The notes under the pieces are model-generated. The model was not told where the DNA came from and did not search any database. It saw only the letters and a program-made list of their open reading frames with translations. Shown piece after piece: positions 1 through 11,700 of a stretch of 64,000 nt of DNA (the first letter of the stretch is position 1; each line of letters begins with the position of its first letter). This stretch comes from Phallusia mammillata (Eukaryota > Chordata > Ascidiacea > Phlebobranchia > Ascidiidae), in the NCBI GenBank assembly GCA_003260075.1, contig QLIY01000263.1, positions 1 through 64,000 of the forward strand. Direction: 5' to 3'. A program made the position numbers and the translations under genes.

Positions 1-179
1 ATATCATTGCATTTATTAAATCACAAAATGATTGTGTTGATTTGTGCAAATGAAAACTTTTCAATATGTGTATGAAAAGAGCAATGCATATTCTTACTTT
101 ATCCATTCTGTGCAATTCAAACAACAACAGAATATTTAGTCAGACTTGCTTTTTAATGGTATCCTGTCTTAACTCGAAG

Positions 180-780
180 GCATTGTTGGTCGTTTGGCTG
201 GTTTGCGTGATCCCAAACTGTTTTTCATCCTCACCGACGAGTGTTTGATATTTGGATTTAAAGATGAAACCCACATTGATTATGACCATCCAGAAGTTTC
301 GTTCAATGTCCAACATTCTGCTGTGATCTTTAGCCAAGATTCAACGAAACAGTTTGAACTAATTGGGGAAAAATCCAGGTACTTAGTGTTGGTTTTCTGT
401 AGATCAGGACTACTCAAATGGTGGACCGCGGTCCATATCCGAACCTTGGGTTTGGATGTGGACCTCGATAGTCTTTTGTTTATGGCAACACCTATTCTAA
501 AATATCATTTGTGTGTTAACTACCTAAACATTGCGAAGGAGAGGCAGTTTTTAAACTGGGGTACACATAGCAATTAATCTGCACGGAGCCTAAAGCTTTG
601 CCAAAATCTTATGTGAGTTCAGATTGTCCAACTGTGATGAAAAATGGTTGATTATTTTACTATACAATTAACAAAGTGATGATTGTTTGCACACAATTGT
701 ATCTGTGATGTGATAAACTGAATTTTAAATCATTACCTTATGAAGCAATCCTGCAAAACCAGATAAAATGTACTCTGTAT

Positions 781-824
<44 letters not shown>

Positions 825-3800
825 CAAGCTTTCATTTTTGACCGCGATTCTCCCCATTAGCCATGACCAAAATTTGCTAAGACATACTGCATTTGTATTT
901 CTGACAGAAGTGTCCGGACCTTTGGTAATTTTTACCTTTTCTATCTGGACCTTTGACAAAACTAATTGAGTAGCCCAGCTGTAGATGTTCAAGTATTAAA
1001 CATCTGAAAAAGTTTAGTTACTTTAAAACCTTTTTAAGTTATGTATAGATTGTGGTTTTAGATGACTTTGTGTTATATAAGTGCTGTTTCATTCTTAAAG
1101 GAATGTACACCGTTTTAAACTGTGTCTGGTGTACAGTATCTGAACTATTATTAAATAATATTTACCTTGACTAAGCTTGGTGAAACTCTATTGATGCATC
1201 TTTGTTGCTTTTTGTTGTGTAAACTGAACTCTTTGAAGTGTGAGAAAGGCATATGTGTATATGTGCCTAAACATGGTGCATTCTTGCAGGGATCATGTTA
1301 CGTTTACACTTGACAAGTCAGCTGAAGTGGCGTTATGGGTCTCATCTATACAAGCCCAGAGAACTATGTTTCAAGGACAGGAGGAGAAACTGATTGCAGG
1401 CAAAAAAGCTACGAAACAACATGTGGTAACTTTTTGGCAATGTGTTGTGTGTTGAATGTCCCAAATTTGATTGCAAATCTTTAATTTACTTTAAACTGGA
1501 TTTTATTCTCCCTGAATTAGTTGCATTGTCTTGAAAGACCATTGTTTGGGCTTCTCGGTTTTGAAACATTCACACTATTGTTATAACCTTCAGTTGTGCT
1601 ATTGATTGACAAAGTTTAAGTCTTATTATTATTATTCGACAGAATGAAAGGAAGCGCCTGCCTCCACCAAACCTTAGTGAGGGTGGGGCAGCAACCAACC
1701 AAAAAAATGGAAGCATATCAAATCATGAAAATTCACACACAGCATCTGAAGGTACCAAGCTACTTAAATACCCTTAAACTCAACCAAACAGCGTTTAACA
1801 GGAGCAACTTACCTTAGATTTAATTGTTTTCATTAAAGTTTTCTGTTTTGTTTGTGGCAACAATGCATTTTTTGTTGTATTTTTTGTTCTGTTTTTGTGG
1901 TTGTGATAGCTTTGCCTTACTTACTTGTAGATAATGCTGTTTTGGGGGGGGGGTCAACAATGTATTTTTTGTTCTGTTTGTGTGGTTGTGATAGCTTTGC
2001 CTTACTTACTTGTAGATAATGCTGTTTTTGATGATCCTCTGCGATCAAGCAAGTTTTCCTTGTCTTCAAGTACATTTGATGACTATGAATGGGATGGTGA
2101 TACACTGTCTCCATATGCTGTTAACATCGAAGAAACAAACAAGTTGGCAATGCTAACGTATGTTTGTATGCAACCCCTAATCATTTGTGAATTTAAGGCT
2201 GTTTCTTTTTTATAGTGACACAAGTTGCTGTCAAAATGTTATGTTTAACACTAATATTCTGGTTTGTTTGTTTCTGGTTAGGGTTTTTCAAACCGTGGAT
2301 TGTGTACTTAAAGCTGTTTGCATTTAATGATTTTGTCCTTTAGAAAAGAATGCTTAGTTTATACCTGTCAGTTTGTTGCTTACTATGGGTTAATTTCAGT
2401 AAGAAGTGCCCCTGTATGAATGGCAACATACACAGAATGTATTTCAACCGAATGTTTTGCAGAAAGGAGTTAAACGAAACCAAAAAGGACCTTGCTAAGT
2501 GTGGGGGGGGGGTCTGGTTACGGTTTTTAAAAACAGTGAATTGTGTACCTAAAGCTGTTTGCTTTCATGATTGATCCTTGCTTAGTTTAAAACAGAATGC
2601 TTAGTTTATGCCTGTAAGTTTGTTGCCTTTAGTGTGTAGCAGTTTTGGTAAGAAGTGCCCCTGCATGGATCCAACATACACAGAATGTATTTCAACCGAT
2701 TTTTTTGCAGAAAGGAGTTAAACGAAACCAAAAAGGACCTTGCTAAGTGTCGAGACAGGATTACCAGTTACCAGGAAGTCTTAGCATCCAGAGATCGACA
2801 ATTATTTGAAATGCAAGATCAGCTGGACCCTGGTGAAAGGTTTGGACTTGTGATCTTGTTTTGTTAATGCTGACTTGCTTATTAAGTCAAATTTGTGCGA
2901 TCTTTGCTGACTTGATCAATTTGGCTCTAAGCACTAAACCACCACCAATGTACATGTGCACAGCATGTCTTAAATTTATGGTGTCACAGATTTGCTTCAA
3001 CAAATAGTAAAGGTTCATGTGTAACTTTCATGACGTTGTAACTGAACCATGTGAAGTGTGCCTAGCTTAGCGTGAAAACGATAGGGGACTGACCTGGAAT
3101 GACTGGTGATAGTGAGCATTGCTTTTTGTGTTCATTCCACAAAAGTTTTTCTTTAACTTGGACTATACATTAAAAATATGGAACAAAAACAAATTAATTT
3201 TATTTTGAAAAATATTCATAAATGAAAACAGAAATGTTTCTAAGGTGTGGCACATATGGTTGCCTTCTATACAGGCATGTAATGCCAACATGAGATTTAC
3301 CAGTTACTGTTGTATTTTGTGGTCTTTATGTTTATCTCTGTGTAGCGTTAAAGAGCGCTGTCCCATGTATGGACCTTTGCACTGTTGACACTGTGATGTC
3401 TTATTTAATTGCCAAAACCGCAAGTAAACAGATTTTTTCAATTGGCAGCTTGTCTTTGGAGCAAACTGAGGCATACAAGTCAATTGAGGAACAACTCAAG
3501 TCATATAGAGACCAAAATGCACTTCTAAATGAGGAAGTACTCAAGTTACACGATATGTTTAATAAATCCCAGAAAAATACCCAACAACAACAAAAGTAAG
3601 CAAATGGAAATTTAAGTAATTTTGTTTTTTGGAATGAAATGCATGGTTATGAGTCAGATGATGTCGCAAGCAGTCATGTGGTAGCTTGGCCACCCATACA
3701 ATGTTACATCACTGTTATGCAAGCAGTTTACAAAACCAAAAAAAGCATGCACACTGTATATTTCACAGGATTTTCAACAATACAAAAAAAAATCAACAAT

Positions 3801-6800
3801 AATTCTGTAACTGATTTCTGCCATTATACCTTTGTAGATTTCCAAAGTTTGTATTTTAAGACTGTTTAATATTATCAAAACTATTACTTTTGTTTTGTTC
3901 ACTTTGTTATGATGTATTTCTTTTCTGAATTCTATTTAAATCAGCTCTATCACACACAAAAATAGTGTCAAAGAAGTCATTTTCCAAAATTGTGATGCTT
4001 TGTTGAAACAGTTGCCAACCTATGGACATATGAAAGTAATAGTTTGTGAAAAAAGATCGTCATTACAGCATCTGCTGCAAAATTAGGCCTAACATTAATA
4101 CGTAGACGAACATGTGCATTAAATCAATACTTGGAAGCTGGTGCTGGGTGTGTAAAATTAGCCAAATCCAATAATGGACGCTAAGCTATTAAACGTTTGC
4201 ATGGAAATAGAAAAATGTCAAGAAGTTGATTTGTTGGTGTGCTGCATACAAACAGTGACCAATCATCATTGTATCTTATAGTTGAAAATATGTAAAAATG
4301 TTTTATTTTATTTTAGCAAAGCCAAAAAACTTGCTATTGAACTACAGCATTACAAGCGGGATTATCTTGGTGCTCTTGCCAGTTGTGTACAGCGCCCCTT
4401 AGTGGAACCTGATGATGATGCAAGGCTTGTTATCAGTGAACGTGAAAAGCACATTGCAAATTTAAAAAGTTTGGCGCGAGAGGTGAAAATGTCAAATGAC
4501 AAAGTACTGGGTTGCTCAGTTCCTTCACTTGGTAAGCTGCAAAATGAATCCCTATGTATATGTAAAAAAATCACCTGTATAAAAAAGGTTTAGCAGAGAA
4601 AAGTTTTTTTTTAAAGTTAAAAAAAATGCTTAATTTTATATAAATGCCTCCTAAAAAATCTTTTTTTGCCTTTAAAGAGAACAAAATAGAAAAAATGTGT
4701 GTGCATCACTTTTATTATTTTGTTTACAGGAAAGCATGAACATATTGATGCCTTTGGATTTATTCGTAGTTTGCCAAATGAACCTATCCAATTTCAATAT
4801 TTGTCGCTACACCTCCGTGACTCCATTGATGCATTGACAGAAAACAATGAGGACAATCCACAAAACCTGAATAAATGGAGAAACTTCATCCGTGACAATT
4901 CTGAGCATGTAAGTCAGAAAAAAACAGACTGCAAACTAAAGTGCCAAACTTAAGTTGAAATTATATTAAAATTAATCTTGAAATTTGTATGTTTCACTTT
5001 TACTTTGCAATGGTGGTAACTTATGTTGCTTGGATATGTATTTCAATTTATCTGTTAAACACGTACAAATGTGACCGCAGATAACACATCTTGTTGGACA
5101 TGTTTTTTCTGAGTTCAACTGCGCATATGTTTTTTTAATGTAACTGATTCGTGTGCATTAATATAGATGCATGTGGCACTGGCATCAAAAGCCTAAAATG
5201 CAAAACAGTTTAGTTACTGGAGTCAAACAATTGTGTTCAAAAATAAAGGGGCAGGAATTACCTTCATCATGCATATTCAAATTTACTTTCACTTATTTAG
5301 AATATATATATATATATATATACCCTTATTATGCATATGCAAAAAGTAAATTTGATTGTCTTTTGTGGTTATAATTTCATAAAATGCAAATTGTTTATCC
5401 ATTGCCACATTCTTTTCTTTTATTAGTTTGACGTCACAAACCAACTTCGCAAACTGATTCTTAATGGAATTCCTGGACAATATCGTGCATACATTTGGCA
5501 AAAAATGATCCATTACTATGTTGCTGACATTAAAATCGCAGCTGGTGAAGGATATTTTGAGGATCTCTTGCTGCACCAAGATCATATGAAAGAAGATAAG
5601 GTAGAAAAGTGAAATTTTGCAGATCGGAAATAAGTTAAAATTTTTTGTTAAGTTGAAATTTTGTGACAACACATTTATGGTAGATTTTCTGTCGGTTTTA
5701 AACTTAATGATTAAAAGAAGAAATCCAGGCTGTGCTAATCAATTTGAAATGTTCCACCAAGTCAACTTTTACAATTTATACTCTGTTAAAAAAAATTATT
5801 TTTGTGGGGGGCTTGTGTCTTACTACAAAATACCACTGTATAAAGCACTAAACATAAAATAGGAGCCCTCTGTCAGCTTGATGCTTAAACTAATAATAAG
5901 TCATTGCCCAGAACATGTTTATACAGCTAGCAATGACTTTGTGTTTATAAGCCATCATACTGTCGTCTCAATATTTTACTTTTGGCGTGCAGGAATTTGC
6001 CAAAACTTTGAAGCAAATAGCGATGGATGTTCCTCGAACAATGCCAGCCAACCGTGACTTTATGTTGGAAGGCTCACCCTTGCAAGAAAGATTATCCCGG
6101 GTTCTGATTGCCTTTTGCATGCACTGTACCAAAATTGGATACTGTCAGGGATTTAACTTTTTAGCCGGGGGATGTCTTCTCTTCCTAGAAGAGGAAGATG
6201 CTTTCTGGTTAGTACGAACTTCATGCCTGTGCCCTTGGTTTGCTTTGGTCCATTGGCCAACAATGGAAAAAGCATTTCAACATCGGTTTTATAATTTGGA
6301 CTGATGCTCAGAGGGTCAATTTAAAAAGCTTAATAGGCCGGTATTGGCAGGCTGTATTTTGAAAAAGCTTGGTTTATCCCAGTGGTTCTTAACCTTTTTG
6401 GTGAGGTTTCCCACTAAAGTCAACCGGGGGGGGGGTGAACTTTATGGCTGTTTCCTTCATTTGTTTGGGCCATTGTCTAAAAATTGGCACACATTAAGGC
6501 TTGCTGTTGTCAGGTTGGATTAAATGATTTTGATATGGCATTTATCTTCTTTGATTTTAGCTTGGCCACAATAGAAAAGGCATTTAAATATTAGTTTTAT
6601 AATTTGCACTGAAGTTTGGAGGGTCAATTTAAAGAGCTTAATAGACTGTTTTCATAAAAAGCTTGGTTTAGCCCAGTGGTTCTCAACCTTTAATGCATGG
6701 CCCCCTAAAAGTACCTGTCGGGCCTCAAGTCCATGATCTATCTGGATGATTTTTTTGCTAAAAATAAACCTCAATATGGGCAAATAATGTGGGATATAGT

Positions 6801-8390
6801 CAATTAAATTAGGAAATTCAATCATTTGCAACACACACCTAATTCTAAACTTTAAAAAAGAAAATGGCTCACTGGCTTTTGGTGGGTGTTTATAGTGAGC
6901 CTACATCCATAACCCCCCGAAATACAGCTCATTTCCCCCCTGGGGGGCCATAGGGCCTATTTGAGAAACACTGGTTTATCCTATGGTGTTAATTCTGTAA
7001 AATTTGGCATGTTATTGTTGTGCATTTTGTTAACACATAACCTGTAACCTCACTAAACTTGTATTAAATTTTATCACATCTGTTCAGGTTTCTTGTTGCT
7101 GTCACTGAGCGCCTTTTTCGGGGGGGGGGCCTATGGTGTTAAATCTGTAAAATTGGGCATTTTTCTGTTGTGCATTTTTGTTCACACAAAACCTGTAACC
7201 TCATTAAACTTATATTAAATATCACATCTGTTCAGGTTTCTTGTTGCTGTCACTGAGCGCCTTTTTCCGCCTCATTATTATCACAATGGACTTTCTGGTC
7301 TTCTCGCTGATCAATACATGCTGCAAGAAATACTGCAACAAGTCCTTCCACGTTTTAGTCAGCACTTACAGAGGTTTCCTGAGGTTGATCTTGCTGCAGT
7401 AACTACCGGATGGTTTTTGGGCCTGTACTTTGACTGCCTGCCTTTTCAGGTGATTACTGCTACTGTAGATTATTAAATCTTCTATAGGAGCAGCTAATTC
7501 TTAAACCATAACAATTCGAACAAAACCCAAGTCTATGATTTAAAAAACTTCAACTAATCCTAAAATATTAAGCATTGTGACTTTATCCATTCAAACTGTA
7601 GAACAAAATCTTCTTTTGGCTTTGCTTGTCCCAAAAAGAATCAGTGCTACATTAGATTTAACATAGACATGTCATTGTTACTGGAAATTGTAATATCATT
7701 GGTAGACTTGTTAGCCTGACATAGCATCACATTACTTCAATATGGCATTGTTTTTCCAGTAAACCTACAATTGTTTTCAGACTGTGATTCGTGTTTGGGA
7801 CTGTTTTCTTGCACATGGTCATGAAGCAATGTTTCGTGTAGCCTGTGGAATTATCAAGCAGTTTGAACATGAACTTTTAGAAATAAATGATCCATCTCAA
7901 CTTCTTCATGCTATTAAGAACATACCAAAACTCTGCTACCACAGAAAACAACTTATCAAGGTACAGTAATTGTCAGGTTATGTCTGGACTATGATATCTG
8001 CAGAAATGAGGATGAACCTTTAATTAGCTATGGCTAAGTGATACAAAGTACTCGGTCAATAAGTATTGTTTGATTAATATGGATCAATTCGAAAAGGTAG
8101 ACATATACCCTCAGGCACTTTTGTATGAAATTACATGACTTTGTGACAAAACTCATGACGAGACATCAGCGTTAAAAACATTTCTGTGTGGTCAAAGTGT
8201 TGTTGTTAGCGTTAACTTATAGCATTACCAACTTTTGCTTCAGGATTCATTTAACCTTTCAAATTTTCCATTTTTTGATGACATTGAGGAGCAGAGAGGA
8301 TATATTGAAGCTGACCTCATTGACAAACATGAGGAAAAAATGAAACAGAGACGAGAGTTTGACGAAAGAATGATTCTGGTACCGAAATAG
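180..8390 (+). CDS. TBC1D2: TBC1D2-like Rab GTPase-activating protein (3' part, 13 exons)
   Basis: Rab GAP of the TBC1D2/Armus type, expected to stimulate GTP hydrolysis on endosomal Rabs such as Rab7. The 5' end lies outside the window. Exons read from splice sites and frame: 180-378, 1290-1425, 1643-1751, 2016-2157, 2711-2839, 3449-3595, 4317-4531, 4730-4908, 5427-5600, 5993-6207, 7236-7449, 7781-7960, 8244-8390. The first two encode the C-terminal half of a PH domain, then a Ser/Asn-rich linker, then coiled coil (exons at 2711, 3449, 4317), then the TBC domain from 4730. The TBC arginine finger is seen as IAMDVPRT and the glutamine finger as IGYCQG in exon 5993-6207, so the domain looks catalytically competent. 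A stop at 8388-8390 and an AATAAA at 8414 give one possible end. A GT at 8379 inside the last exon would instead join in phase to the exon at 8713. The family is secure; the exact paralogue (TBC1D2 or 2B) is less so. Confidence 0.85.
783..822 (+). repeat. Poly-G tract of 40
   Basis: Forty uninterrupted G in a TBC1D2 intron. Unlike the shorter runs in the window it is not flanked by duplicated sequence. Confidence 0.9.
1857..2036 (+). repeat. Poly-G junction between two copies (includes exon start)
   Basis: Left copy 1857-1943, G10 at 1944-1953, right copy 1954-2036. Both carry the same acceptor and the first bases of the exon at 2016, so only the right one continues as a real exon. Confidence 0.9.
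2272..2750 (+). repeat. Poly-G junction duplicating a TBC1D2 exon
   Basis: Left copy 2272-2502, G10 at 2503-2512, right copy 2513-2750. Both contain the exon start (KELNETKKDLAK) after TTTTGCAG. The left exon is cut by the G run. The copies differ by scattered SNPs and indels. Confidence 0.9.
5302..5322 (+). repeat. (AT)n microsatellite
   Basis: About ten AT units in a TBC1D2 intron. Confidence 0.9.
6243..6670 (+). repeat. Poly-G run with diverged duplication
   Basis: G10 at 6426-6435. The block ending in the hAT left end occurs at about 6255-6425 and again at about 6570-6700 with more divergence than the other pairs. Confidence 0.7.
6674..6973. mobile_element. hAT-type MITE in a TBC1D2 intron
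   Basis: Ends CAGTGGTTCTCAACC and (inverted) TTTGAGAAACACTG. Flanks GTTTAGCC and GTTTATCC match in 7 of 8 bases. The allelic partial copy starting at 6380 has GTTTATCC on its left, identical to the right flank, so the original duplication was perfect. No transposase. Confidence 0.8.
6978..7267 (+). repeat. Poly-G junction between two copies (TBC exon start)
   Basis: Left copy 6978-7119, G10 at 7120-7129, right copy 7130-7267. The start of the TBC exon at 7236 is present in both, cut short in the left one. Confidence 0.9.
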
Positions 8391-8413
8391 ATAATTGTTA
8401 AATGGACATATAC

Positions 8414-8419
8414 AATAAA
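8414..8419 (+). terminator. Possible polyadenylation signal after the TBC exon
   Basis: AATAAA 24 bases after the in-frame stop of the TBC exon. It supports a short transcript ending here, and competes with the idea that transcription runs on into the propeller exons from 8713. Confidence 0.4.
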
Positions 8420-8439
8420 AAATCTGTTTTTGATCATAG

Positions 8440-8565
8440 TAAACCAGGCCTATTGAGGTCGGGTTCCCAAATGCTGGCTTATTTTGGTTTATATATGAGT
8501 GTACCTTGATTTCTGGTCTGCATAAATATTAGGGGCTCATTTCAGTATTTCATAAGTATCTTGGC
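8440..8565 (+). mobile_element. SINE-like fragment (tail part)
   Basis: Shares atatgagtgtacc, tgattnctggtctgcat and a following ggctcatttcag-like stretch with the tRNA-headed repeat at 28.9 kb. Lies between the TBC and propeller exons. Confidence 0.5.
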
Positions 8566-8712
8566 CAACTGTTAGAAGAAGATTATTTTTCAAGACGTTA
8601 ATCTCAACTGCTTAGGCTTCAGGACAATATATGTGATAAAGTGCGCTATGGTTGTACGTGTTGGTTATAAATACGTACAATAGGCCTGTATCTTCACTTT
8701 GCTTTTTTGTAG

Positions 8713-11700
8713 TTTGAGCAATTCGATGAAGGCAAAGGAGATGACCTCTCGTGGTCCTTTGACTGCGGCCTCAACCTGAATGACGTCAATGGAGGTCACG
8801 TGCTTCTGAGTGGCAACTGCAGTTTGGCACAAAACTCGCAAGTTTTCGAAGCCGACTTTGAACAGAGCTCACTAAAGAAACTTGCCTTGCCGGTAAGAGC
8901 ATAGGTAACACTGTCACGTGTCAGCTTAGGATTTGAATGAATCAGCTAAGATTGCGATTTAATTTAATTTTAAGCGGATTGTAATGCTTGTTTACCAAAG
9001 TGTTTCGTCCAACTGGTGTAAATTTTTCATAACTCTAAACCAGTTGAACGAAAAATGATACTAAATATTGAACCTAGGGGCCGAACCTTTTGTTATATTT
9101 CGATTTTTTCGAATATTTTTACTTGTTTCCAGCTTTGTCCTGAAACATGTCATTGCTGGTTATAAACACAAATTGTTAGATATCGTCCCGTCCATCTTGC
9201 TTTTACGTTCTGCTCAAATCAACAGAAAATAATTTGTTCGTTAGACATCTTTCTTTCACTTTGTCATTGCATTTGTTTGTTGTTGTTTTGTTTTTCCAAA
9301 AAAACTGTACGAGGTGTTTGATGTGTGAATCAGATTATTACCTTCCATTCTACTTATTGTTGCACGAAACGAAGTTTTTTTAAAAAAGTATTACTTAAAG
9401 ATCACCAGTCGCGTCATGTGCGTACACCTCATTACTGATGACGTCATCGTGGTGGGACTCTTTTCTCGAAAGCTTCAAGCATATTCGCTCAGTGAAAGGT
9501 TTTCTTCTTGTTTTATTTACTTTGTTTTGGTTTATATTCTCGCTTTGCATGAGTCATCCACTTTTCTACATAGCATCCTATTAGAAATCCTTTTATGCAA
9601 ATCGTACAAAAGTGCAAAAATACTGATGTGCAATTACTACCAAGTAATGAATTTATAAAATAAAAGCTTAATTGCATTATTTGATTAAGTTACTTTTCAA
9701 GACCATGCCCAGTGTTCTCAACGGTCTTCTAGTATTTAACACTTACGATTTTACTTACAACTGTGAGATTTCAACAAAATATTTTTATAACTTTTTCTTT
9801 GCAGTCCTGTGAGTTGGAGCATGTCGCTGTCTGACGTAGTTCTTTGTATGACGCTGATCGATGACGTTTTGTTTGTTGGAACCTGCGACGGAAAGCTTCA
9901 TATACTACAGGTAGGATAATGGCTGCATGACTAGACAATCTTGTCACACAAAAACTTTATTTTACATCCAGAAAAAGTATGAGTATATCAAGCTATGGTT
10001 TGTAAAATACGACACGGTGTACTTGAAAATATATACATGAAATAAACGTTTATTTTGCAAAGAATAGTGATAGCTCTACTTAACTGCTTACAACACAATA
10101 ATGGCTCGTTCTTTGGTTTAATTCGGTCGTCGTTTACAAAAGTACACAAAGCCCTTCCAATTATTGAGTACTTTAATCTATTGCACAATTAGTTGACACT
10201 TCTGGCCTTCGAAGTATTGTAGCAAGAAATTGCTGAAAAATGTTATAGAGAAAATTTTGTTTGGCCAAATCTTTGCTATAAATTTACGTCTAATATTTGA
10301 TTGGCTGTAAAAAAAGATTGAAAAGTCCCACTCAAAACATGCGGTTTATCGCACCGATGTTACCTAACCCTGTCTAACGGCTAATGGGTCTTATAATTAA
10401 AAATGCCGTGTTTTTTGGAAAAACCCGTGTAATACCGGACTTTTACGTGGGACAAACTTGACGTGAAATCAATAACGTGGACGTTAACCTCATCTCCGTA
10501 TCTGGTCGTTACAAGTCCACGCGGTCTTTATTGGAAATGCGGAAAGTGTAAACCGGTCTTGAAATTAAATTAAGAATAAAATTAAATGGGGAAAAAACAG
10601 CGGCTTCATAGACTCGCTTGGGGTCTTTTTCATTTTCTTCAGTAATATGTTTAACTCAATTAAGAATATGAATGTTGGAACATTGCTTTGTGGATTTGGC
10701 GTTCCGAGCCATTACTCGAGTACTCAGTATCACGTACAGACGTTTTTGATTCTCCCTATTTCTAAAAAACGTACTTGAAACGTTCAATCCGTTCCAGTCA
10801 AAACTAGGTTACGACACAGATAAACCAACAACTTTTTCATGATTGATGAGCTTTTTATATATTTGTAACTTCTAAAAGTCTAAAACATTTTTTAAATAGC
10901 GGCTTTTGATATAATTTTTGGTTTTGCGTGTGCGTGACGTCATAACAGCTCTGGCAAATGCAGAAAAAAACTGAACAATGTGAAAGTAGGACAACATTGT
11001 ATCTTGGCTTACAGGTCGAGGACGCGAAAAGGAAACCGGTTCATAAAGACAGCATCGAATTGAGCAAACGACCAACAAGTAGCATGTGTTCAATACCAGA
11101 AGCAAATTTACTGTGGGTCGCATCTGGCCCAGCAATCTATGTCATTAACACAGAGTAAGTGATATATGTTTTGTTTTCACATCCCACTCTACTTCAAAGT
11201 GGTATTTGTGCTATCTGTGCTATGTACAATATATGAAATTTATTCGTACAAACATTTAAAGTTGTGAAGGACTTAACTTTACGCCAGTCAAAATTAGTGT
11301 GACAGAAGTTGCAGTGTTTCAATGTGCAAATCGCTGATACCTATTTATTTTTCAAAATCCGCAGTTATTACCCAAAAATGTTTGACGTAAAGCACGTTTT
11401 TGTTGCAGCAAAATCACGCAAAAAGTTTGTCTAAATATATGATTTATGATTGTTATGGTAAAAATCTGTTAAAAAATGCATTGTTTAGGACTTACGAGAC
11501 AGACGGATTTTTCCTCATATCCACCACTATGGTTCAAGTGTCGCATATGGTGGGGGGGGGGGAATGGTAAATTTTTCATCTGTTAAAAAATGCATTGTTT
11601 AGGACTTACGAGACAGATGGATTTTTCCTCATATCCACCACTATGGTTCAAGTGTCGCATATGGTGCGTTGCTATGCCAACGAACCAGATCGTCGTCTGG

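Noticed and set aside
738-992. Proline-rich protein on the minus strand
   Set aside because: The proline run is only the reverse of the poly-G tract in an intron.
2272-2502. Extra TBC1D2 exon (KELNETKKDLAK) as a true duplicated exon
   Set aside because: The copy is truncated at the G run and its intron is duplicated with it, so it is an allelic contig end.
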